Assembly (NCBI GenBank): GCA_024654105.1
Contig: JANLID010000418.1
Location: forward strand, 1 to 6,202
DNA: 6,202 nucleotides
Reading direction: 5' to 3'
Source: Gallionella sp.
GTDB lineage: Bacteria; Pseudomonadota; Gammaproteobacteria; Burkholderiales; Gallionellaceae
Made by a program: the position numbers and the translations under genes. The notes below the pieces were generated by a model. That model did not search any database. It was not told where the DNA came from and saw only the letters and a program-made list of their open reading frames with translations. Shown piece after piece: positions 1 through 4,607 of the stretch (the first letter of the stretch is position 1; every line of letters begins with the position of its first letter).

Positions 1-93
1 TTAAAGTCGTTCCCACATTCCGAAGAACACAGAAACTTCCCAAAAACCAAGCACCTACACTCGTCGGTTGTTCGTTTTGTTTTTTAAAGAGCG
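1..93 (-). other. rRNA-leader-like region with boxA antitermination motif downstream of tRNA-fMet
   Basis: Read on the minus strand, the sequence after the tRNA contains GCTCTTTAAAAAAC (about 92-79), which resembles the boxA antitermination element (TGCTCTTTAACA) of rRNA operons. It is followed by ACAACCGACGAGTGTAGG and then GTGCTTGG, resembling the segment that follows boxA in proteobacterial 16S leaders (E. coli has ACAATCTGTGTGGGCACTC at the equivalent place). This suggests that a 16S or other rRNA gene starts a short way beyond position 1. No rRNA gene body is present in the window, so the rRNA link is an inference from motif resemblance. Confidence 0.5.
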
Positions 94-97
94 GCTA

Positions 98-122
98 CCC
101 AGATAACTATCTGAAACCTGGG
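98..122 (-). other. inverted repeat just after tRNA-fMet
   Basis: CAGATA and TATCTG form a near-perfect palindrome at 100-113. The outer arms CCCAG/CTGGG (98-102 with 118-122) can pair instead, sharing bases with the inner hairpin, so the two folds exclude each other. No U-run follows on the minus strand, so it is not an ordinary intrinsic terminator. It could be a 3' processing signal for the tRNA precursor. Confidence 0.35.
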
Positions 123-124
123 GG

Positions 125-198
<74 letters not shown>

Positions 199-213
199 TC
201 AGCGAAGAGGCGA

Positions 214-242
214 AATATAGCAAACTATCCCGGCCTCGTCAA
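214..242 (-). promoter_or_regulatory. sigma70 promoter of tRNA-fMet
   Basis: On the minus strand a -35 hexamer TTGACG (242-237) is separated by exactly 17 bp from a -10 hexamer TATATT (219-214). Both are one base from consensus. Transcription would start near 207-208, leaving a leader of only about 10 nt before the mature tRNA 5' end at 198. The segment after the -10 (TCGCC) is GC-rich, as in stringently controlled stable-RNA promoters. The start site and stringent control are inferred. Confidence 0.85.
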
Positions 243-244
243 AC

Positions 245-276
245 ACTATGTGATTTTTTTACTATGTGCATTTTTT
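245..276 (-). promoter_or_regulatory. tandem 16-nt repeat with A-tracts, probable UP element
   Basis: Two adjacent 16-nt copies lie just upstream of the -35 box: ACTATGTGATTTTTTT (245-260) and ACTATGTGCATTTTTT (261-276), written on the plus strand. They differ at two positions. On the transcribed minus strand they give A-runs about 47-53 and 64-69 bases upstream of the inferred start, where the RNA polymerase alpha C-terminal domain binds UP elements of rRNA and tRNA promoters. The repeat is seen directly; the UP role is inferred. Confidence 0.55.
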
Positions 277-297
277 CTTGTGGCGATACTGTTGTCT

Positions 298-567
298 TCA
301 ATGGTGGTGCTGATGGTGAGCATCCGGGAAATGTGGGTGCACATGTGTCAGCGGTTCGTGCCAGTGCTGGTGTCGATATTTGCTGCCGTGTGTCATCGGG
401 TAATGCGTACGAATCACGGCATGTCGGCTCGATGAAAGCTCGACAGCCCCTGAGACTTGAGTTTCAAAACCTTGGTTGGGTCGATCATGCAGTATTGGTC
501 GTACATGATCCCCCGCTGTTGTAAGCGCGCCCGCGTTATAGCGCCCCTTGTTTTTCCACCGTTGCAA
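298..567 (-). CDS. possible small protein or gene remnant with histidine-rich C-terminus
   Basis: This minus-strand frame ends, just before TGA, with a 26-residue tail (301-378) holding 11 histidines, including HWHEPLTH and HPHFPDAHHQHHH. Such alternating-His tails, with HEPLTH and HPH-PD-HH spacing, recur in my memory at the C-termini of metal-related membrane and accessory proteins, and would bind Zn, Ni or Co. The first available start is TTG at 567 with no usable ribosome site (AGG directly abuts it), and an ATG at about 396 would give only 32 residues. The frame stays open upstream, past the dsbA stop, without an obvious start. The tail looks genuine, while the N-terminal part resembles no family I know. 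It may be a decayed gene whose 5' part was lost, or a short His-rich peptide. The opposite strand reads as hydrophobic Val/Met because GTG/ATG complement CAC/CAT. Confidence 0.4.
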   Translation of the reverse strand: MQRWKNKGRYNAGALTTAGDHVRPILHDRPNQGFETQVSGAVELSSSRHAVIRTHYPMTHGSKYRHQHWHEPLTHVHPHFPDAHHQHHH

Positions 568-644
568 CCTGGTAGCTTGCGCGCCCCGCCAGACCGCAGA
601 ATCAAACTCATCCCGCGCATCATGGCTTTCGACCTTTCGTTGGC

Positions 645-1301
645 TTAACGCCTCGAAGTCTCGTTTAGCGCGTCCTCAACCAGCCTCATCAACTGCTCGC
701 TACCGAAGCTCGGCAGCGGTTTCCCGTTAACAAAGAACTCCGGTGTCTTGGTTACATTCAGGGTTTGCGCATCCGCAAGATCTTGAGCGATCAAGTTTGC
801 AATTTCCGGTGCGGCCATGTCAGCCCGCACCTTTTCAAGGTTCAAGCCCAGCCCTTCGAGGTGCTTCCAAATAAGCTCTATCTGGGGCGTGTGCTGTGAT
901 GCCCAGTCGGCCTGCGAGGTCAGCAAAGCTTCCAGTACCTGCCAGAACTTACCCTGTTTGCGCGCTGCCTCCAGCACCGCCACAACCTTGTCCGATCCGT
1001 TATGGAATGGCGCGTAACGCAAGACGAGACGAATCTTGTCGGGGTTTGTCGCCATCATTTTCTTGACCAGTGGATAGAACGCACTGCAGGTCTCGCAAGC
1101 GGGATCGATAAATTCAACGATGACGACTGGCGCATCGGCCTTGCCGAGCGTCGGCGAGTGCATGCGGACAAGTACCGAGTGATTTGCTTCGGCCATCTGT
1201 TCGGACTGATTATCTTTCTGCGCGGTATAGAACAGTGTGCCCAGGATGAAAACCAACAGTAAACCCGCCAAGGCAACGATAAACAAAGTTTTTTGTTTCA
1301 T
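645..1301 (-). CDS. DsbA/BdbD-like thioredoxin-fold disulfide oxidoreductase
   Basis: A 218-residue membrane-anchored or secreted thiol oxidase that should introduce disulfides into periplasmic proteins. Residues 5-26 form a single hydrophobic N-terminal segment behind a basic MKQK start, with no lipobox. The thioredoxin fold begins near residue 58 (VVIVEFIDPACETC) and has the active-site CETC at 69-72. A helical insert (about 105-175) is followed by the cis-proline loop TKTPEFFVNG (P187). This layout matches the DsbA family branch that includes BdbD and archaeal-type oxidases rather than classic E. coli DsbA (CPHC). The ATG at 1301 is chosen because CTCCT (1308-1312, AGGAG on the coding strand) lies 6 nt away and because the upstream gene ends in an ATGA overlap. 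A longer 249-residue frame exists, but its extra 31 residues lie inside the upstream gene. Its redox partner is almost certainly the adjacent DsbB-like protein. Confidence 0.9.
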   Translation of the reverse strand: MKQKTLFIVALAGLLLVFILGTLFYTAQKDNQSEQMAEANHSVLVRMHSPTLGKADAPVVIVEFIDPACETCSAFYPLVKKMMATNPDKIRLVLRYAPFHNGSDKVVAVLEAARKQGKFWQVLEALLTSQADWASQHTPQIELIWKHLEGLGLNLEKVRADMAAPEIANLIAQDLADAQTLNVTKTPEFFVNGKPLPSFGSEQLMRLVEDALNETSRR

Positions 1302-1744
1302 TTTGAACTCCTGAAATGCGCCCAGAACAGCAACGCCAGAATGGTTGAGAAAGCCAGAACCGATAGAAGCGGAATCGTCACAAAGCCGAACCACTCAATC
1401 ACCGTCTCCGAGCACGGCACACCCCGCGTGCAAGGCTTGATGCTCTCCGGGATCACTCCCGCGAGCAGGAGCAGGTGAAAAAAAGCAAATAACCAGCCGA
1501 TTACAGCCAACGGCAGTGCATAGCGAACCACTTTTCTATCGAAGGGGAACAGCCCGATCGGCAGGATAATCACCAAAGGAAACATGAAAATGCGCTGATA
1601 CCAGCAGAGTACGCAGGGCGGAAGTTGCATAACCTCGCCGAAGAACAGCGCGCCAAGTGTCGAGACAGTGGCTACCACCCAAGCAGCGAAGATCAACATC
1701 CACGCCGTTGTGTCGCCACGAGAATGTGCAGTCGTGTTATTCAA
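1298..1744 (-). CDS. DsbB/BdbC-like membrane disulfide oxidoreductase
   Basis: A 148-residue inner-membrane protein with four hydrophobic segments (about 15-37, 51-67, 75-96 and 121-142). It re-oxidises a DsbA-type partner and passes electrons to quinone. Two cysteine pairs are visible in the expected periplasmic loops: PPCVLCWYQRI (C44 and C47, after TM1) and KPCTRGVPC (C105 and C111, after TM3). The CxxC followed by WYQR is typical of DsbB/BdbC. The start is TTG at 1744: GGAGGT (1757-1752) lies 7 nt upstream of it, whereas an upstream in-frame TTG at 1759 overlaps that ribosome site and is rejected. The stop TGA shares ATGA with the start of the DsbA-like gene, so the two are translationally coupled. 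BdbC is the closer match because of length and Cys pattern. Confidence 0.9.
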   Translation of the reverse strand: MNNTTAHSRGDTTAWMLIFAAWVVATVSTLGALFFGEVMQLPPCVLCWYQRIFMFPLVIILPIGLFPFDRKVVRYALPLAVIGWLFAFFHLLLLAGVIPESIKPCTRGVPCSETVIEWFGFVTIPLLSVLAFSTILALLFWAHFRSSK

Positions 1745-1859
1745 AAAGAGTACCTCCAACGAGTTAAATGCGAGCTAAATGGGGCAGCTTTTAAATCAGG
1801 AGCAAGTGTAAAAGCTCGACATAACTCATGCATATAGCAATAAGAGCTTACCGTGAAGT
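1745..1859 (-). other. intergenic spacer between the P-type ATPase and the dsbB-like gene
   Basis: This 115-bp gap is AT-richer than the genes beside it. It contains a 6-bp inverted repeat, AAGCTC (1812-1817) and GAGCTT (1844-1849), with a 26-nt loop, and the ribosome site of the next gene. I see no confident -35/-10 pair and no T-run after the stem. It may hold the promoter of the thiol-oxidation pair, but the sequence does not decide this. Confidence 0.4.
1752..1757 (-). promoter_or_regulatory. ribosome binding site fixing a TTG start for the dsbB-like gene
   Basis: GGAGGT on the minus strand is a near-complete Shine-Dalgarno sequence, 7 nt before TTG at 1744-1742. It settles the choice between two in-frame TTG codons. 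Confidence 0.75.
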
Positions 1860-4016
1860 TCATTTTTTGGTATCTCCAGTAATTTTGAGCAACCGCATAC
1901 CGTTAAACACCACGATCAGACTGGCTCCCATATCGGCGAAAACCGCCATCCAAAGCGTAGCTTTCCCTGCGAGCGCCAGCACAAAGAACACCGCCTTGAT
2001 GCCGATGGCCAGCGTGATGTTCTGCCGCAACACACGGGAAGTGTCGCGGCTTAGCTGAATGAAGTGCGGCAGTTTGCGCAAATCGTCGTCCATCAAGGCT
2101 ACATCGGCAGTCTCGATGGCGGTATCGGTTCCGGCTGTACCCATGGCGAAGCCGATGGATGCCTTGGCCAACGCCGGTGCGTCGTTGATGCCATCGCCCA
2201 CCATGCCGACCTTGCCATAGCGGCGGATCAGATCGTCAATAACCGCCAGTTTTTCCTCGGGCAGCAGGTTGCCGCGCGCATCGTCTATGCCTACCTGAGC
2301 GGCGATGGCGCTGGCCGTAGTCTGGTTGTCGCCGGTCAACATCACCGATACCACACCAAGTGCGTGAAGCTGACGGATTGCCTCGGCACTGTGTTCACGC
2401 ACCGTGTCGGCAACACCGATAACGCACAGCGGCGCGTTTTCAGTGGACAATACCACAGCCGTCTTGCCTTCCTCTTCCAGCCGCCTCAGCGCTTCCTCGA
2501 CATGTGGCCCGCAGATGCCCAGCTCTTCGACCTGCCGATGGTTGCTTACATAGTAGAGTTGCCCATCAATAACAGCTTTCGCACCGCGACCTGTGAGGGA
2601 CTCGAACGAAATGGCGGGTAGCAACAAACGCGGCGTTCCGTTTCCGTCAACAGGCGTCTGCCATGCCGAAACGATGGCGGCAGCGATGGGATGTTCCGAA
2701 TGAGCGTCCACGCTGGCGGCAAGTTGGAGCAGCGCGTCCGCCGGTTGCTCGACGAGCGGGATGACATCGGTCACAACAGGCTTGCCGTGGGTGAGCGTGC
2801 CGGTTTTGTCCAAGGCCACGGCCTTGATCAGCCGCCCATTTTCCAGATGCGCTCCGCCCTTCACCAGAATGCCCTGTCTCGCCGCTGCGGCGAGACCGCT
2901 GACCACGGTAACCGGCGTGGAGATCACCAGCGCGCAGGGACAGGCGATCACCAGCATGACCAGCGCCTTGTAGAACCATGGCTCGAACGCGGCACCGAAT
3001 AGCAGCGGCGGCACGACTGCCACCAGAACCGCAAACACCACGACGGCGGGCGTGTAGTAGCGCGCGAATTGATCGACGAAGCGTTGCGTCGGCGCGCGCT
3101 GGCCTTGCGCTTCCTGAACCGAGCGGATAATGCGGGCGAGCGTGGTGTTGCCCTTGTTGGCGGTGACGCGAAATTCCAACATGCCACGCTCGTTCAGCGT
3201 ACCGGCAAAAACCGGGTCACCCGCAATCTTTGCCACGGGAATACTTTCCCCGGTAATCGGTGCCTGATTCACTGAACTGCCGCCCGCCGTAACCATCCCG
3301 TCCAGCGGGATGCGCTCACCCGGCTTGACGCGAGCGGTCTGCCCCACCTGCACGTCGGCTACCGCTATCTCGCGCCACTCGCCGCTGTCGAGGCGCACGG
3401 TCGCGATTTCCGGTGCCATCGCCATGAGGCCCCGAATCGCGTTCTTGGCGCGTTCCAGCGAGAGCGTTTCGATCAACTCGGCCAGCGCGAACAGGAATAT
3501 CACCACCGCAGCTTCCGGCCATTCCCCGATGGCAATCGCGCCAATCACGGCAAAGCTCATCAGAAAATTCATGTTGAGGGTAAAAGTCTTGAGCGCGATC
3601 CAACCTTTCTTGAGCGTACTGAATCCACCGGTGGCAATGGACAACAAGGCCAAAGCGATCACCGCAAATGATTGCTCGCTCGCACTGCTCCAGGCGACGA
3701 TTTCCGAAGCGATAGCGGCGACGCCAGATACCGCCATGAATGCCCATGTCCGAGACGACACCATGGGCATATCCGCTTCGCAATTGGAACAGGCATCCGG
3801 CTGCGCCTGCGGCGCAGGAACCGCCTTCATGCCTATTTCACGCAAGGCGTCGTGGATGGGTTGCTCATCGTCCAGCGTATGCATGACGGTAAGGCGGCGA
3901 TCCATAAGATTGAACGCCAGCTCGCCGATGCCCGGCACCGCCCCGAGTCGCTTGCGGATCAGCGCCTCCTCGGTCGGGCAGTCCATGTTGCGAATAATAA
4001 ATGTCGAGTTTTTCAT
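1860..4016 (-). CDS. cadA: P1B-type ATPase exporting Zn2+/Cd2+/Pb2+ (ZntA/CadA family)
   Basis: A complete 718-residue pump that uses ATP to move soft divalent metals from the cytoplasm to the periplasm. An N-terminal HMA-like domain (about 4-68) carries MDCPTEE at 10-16, so it has only one cysteine where most HMA domains have CxxC. A linker CSNC pair follows at 76-79. TGES (actuator, 255-258), the membrane CPC (359-361), the phosphorylation site DKTGT (D403), the nucleotide-domain HP (442-443), TGDN (561-564) and GDGINDAP (607-614) are all intact. In the last membrane pair, Lys in IGIKAVFF (674) and Asp in FADMGAS (695) match the conserved Lys and Asp of ZntA, indicating Zn/Cd/Pb rather than Cu. 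I chose ATG 4016 because homologues begin about 10 residues before MDC. ATG 4031, with AAGG 8 nt upstream, is an equally usable start giving 723 residues. A TTG at 4082 is rejected because it overlaps the preceding gene. No CadR/ZntR-type operator is evident in the 58-nt gap upstream. Confidence 0.95.
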   Translation of the reverse strand: MKNSTFIIRNMDCPTEEALIRKRLGAVPGIGELAFNLMDRRLTVMHTLDDEQPIHDALREIGMKAVPAPQAQPDACSNCEADMPMVSSRTWAFMAVSGVAAIASEIVAWSSASEQSFAVIALALLSIATGGFSTLKKGWIALKTFTLNMNFLMSFAVIGAIAIGEWPEAAVVIFLFALAELIETLSLERAKNAIRGLMAMAPEIATVRLDSGEWREIAVADVQVGQTARVKPGERIPLDGMVTAGGSSVNQAPITGESIPVAKIAGDPVFAGTLNERGMLEFRVTANKGNTTLARIIRSVQEAQGQRAPTQRFVDQFARYYTPAVVVFAVLVAVVPPLLFGAAFEPWFYKALVMLVIACPCALVISTPVTVVSGLAAAARQGILVKGGAHLENGRLIKAVALDKTGTLTHGKPVVTDVIPLVEQPADALLQLAASVDAHSEHPIAAAIVSAWQTPVDGNGTPRLLLPAISFESLTGRGAKAVIDGQLYYVSNHRQVEELGICGPHVEEALRRLEEEGKTAVVLSTENAPLCVIGVADTVREHSAEAIRQLHALGVVSVMLTGDNQTTASAIAAQVGIDDARGNLLPEEKLAVIDDLIRRYGKVGMVGDGINDAPALAKASIGFAMGTAGTDTAIETADVALMDDDLRKLPHFIQLSRDTSRVLRQNITLAIGIKAVFFVLALAGKATLWMAVFADMGASLIVVFNGMRLLKITGDTKK

Positions 4017-4074
4017 TGTCTGAATTCCCATGTCCTGTGCCTTGAAAAAACAGCGGAGTTCTTTATTTAGTAAA

Positions 4075-4467
4075 TTACTCAAAACGTGCCGGGAATGCTG
4101 CCCCAGCCTGATCCGTACAAACGCCTGACGGCTTTGCGCCGGATGTCCACATCAGGCGGCACGAGACTTTATTTCCTTCTGCGGATATGGCAATCGTCTC
4201 GATAGAATAAACCACATGATCGGTGTCGAGCCCGGCAAAAATCTGCTCCCAGTGCTTCGGATTGACGCCGTAATAGCGTTTGCGCAGAGCCGCCAAATTG
4301 GTCTGGCGCTCGGTAACAAAACCACGCGCCTCATAACGGCGGTTCGGCGTCTCCAACACGAGGCGATTGCCCTCCCCATCTTCATGAGCCAGCTCACCGG
4401 CAATGAATGGTGAGTCGTTTCCACTGACCATCTGGTGAACATGGCTAGCGCATCCGGTCAACAGCAA
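4075..4467 (-). CDS. small lipoprotein of unrecognised family, with a disrupted 5' end
   Basis: The frame encodes 130 residues. LLTGCASH at the start is a clear lipobox (Cys at residue 6), so the mature protein would be lipid-anchored in the envelope. The mature part has E-A-R-G, ALRKRYYG, KHWEQIFAGLDTD and a C-terminal stretch with two cysteines (C103 in VSCRLMW, C117 in SGVCTDQAG) that could form a disulfide or bind metal. I do not recognise the family. The start is abnormal: TTG at 4467 leaves no basic n-region or hydrophobic core for a signal peptide. In-frame codons upstream spell IELLAIL, part of a plausible signal peptide, but they begin right after a TGA (4488-4486). A well-placed ATG (4505) lies one frame off. 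Either the gene is frameshifted or the start is unusual. It lies between czcA and cadA on the same strand, 58 nt before the ATPase, suggesting a metal-related role. Confidence 0.65.
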   Translation of the reverse strand: MLLTGCASHVHQMVSGNDSPFIAGELAHEDGEGNRLVLETPNRRYEARGFVTERQTNLAALRKRYYGVNPKHWEQIFAGLDTDHVVYSIETIAISAEGNKVSCRLMWTSGAKPSGVCTDQAGAAFPARFE

Positions 4468-4481
4468 AATTGCAAGAAGCT

Positions 4482-4520
4482 CTATTCAATATAGAATATT
4501 TTCATCGTATTTCCTTCCGG
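4482..4520 (-). other. ribosome site plus ATG opening a 7-codon out-of-frame leader before the lipoprotein
   Basis: On the minus strand GGAAGGA (4518-4512) precedes ATG (4505-4503) by 6 nt. The reading frame gives MKIFYIE and then TAG (4484-4482). A lipoprotein signal peptide would be expected to start MK followed by hydrophobic residues, and this start fits, but it lies in the wrong frame relative to LLTGC. Adding one base between 4488 and 4482 would join the two frames. It may be a mutated gene start, a sequencing error, or a short leader peptide with reinitiation. Confidence 0.55.
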
Positions 4521-4607
4521 CAGCCAAGGCACGTGGCTCACCGCCCTTACCCAGACCGGCAAGCAGCGGGTAGTCAGCCATATACCGTACAGTGCTTCTG
4601 GCAACTG
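4521..4607 (-). other. spacer between czcA and the lipoprotein gene
   Basis: The gap after the czcA stop holds an imperfect stem, AGCCA/TGGCT with a CGTGCCT loop (about 4526-4542), but no T-run, so no terminator can be called. TATATG (near 4579-4584) has no -35 partner at proper spacing. The genes may be one transcript. Confidence 0.35.

Larger units (their letters stand above)
243..644. other. 402-bp region without a secure gene
   Basis: Between the dsbA-like stop and the tRNA promoter the only items I can support are the A-tract repeat next to the promoter and the His-rich reading frame. No intrinsic terminator (stem plus T-run) is visible on the minus strand for the thiol-oxidation operon. 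A second minus-strand frame (623-414, 69 residues, starting ATGATG behind AAAGG) overlaps the His-rich frame but has no recognisable motif. Confidence 0.6.

Noticed and set aside
98..122. Inverted repeat as an intrinsic terminator of the tRNA
   Set aside because: No T-run follows on the minus strand. The next bases run into a boxA-like motif, which argues for read-through.
250..435. Plus-strand 61-residue hydrophobic frame resembling a small membrane protein
   Set aside because: It is the complement of the His-rich minus-strand tail: CAC/CAT codons read as GTG/ATG (Val/Met) on the other strand. It has no ribosome site and its start lies in the tRNA promoter region.
414..623. Minus-strand 69-residue frame starting ATGATG behind AAAGG, just after dsbA
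   Set aside because: The start is plausible, but the protein has no recognisable motif and overlaps the His-rich frame. Reported only as part of the gap description.
1812..1849. Inverted repeat AAGCTC/GAGCTT as a MerR-type operator or terminator
   Set aside because: Arms are only 6 bp with a 26-nt loop. There is no 19-20 bp spaced promoter around it and no T-run.
2064..2621. Plus-strand 185-residue frame
   Set aside because: Opposite the ATP-binding domain of the ATPase, with no independent support.
3310..4023. Plus-strand 237-residue frame
   Set aside because: It lies entirely opposite the intact P-type ATPase, whose motifs prove the minus-strand frame. This is a codon-bias shadow.
4577..4602. 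TTGCCA ... TATATG as a promoter before the lipoprotein gene
   Set aside because: Spacing between the two hexamers is about 14 bp, too short for a sigma70 promoter.
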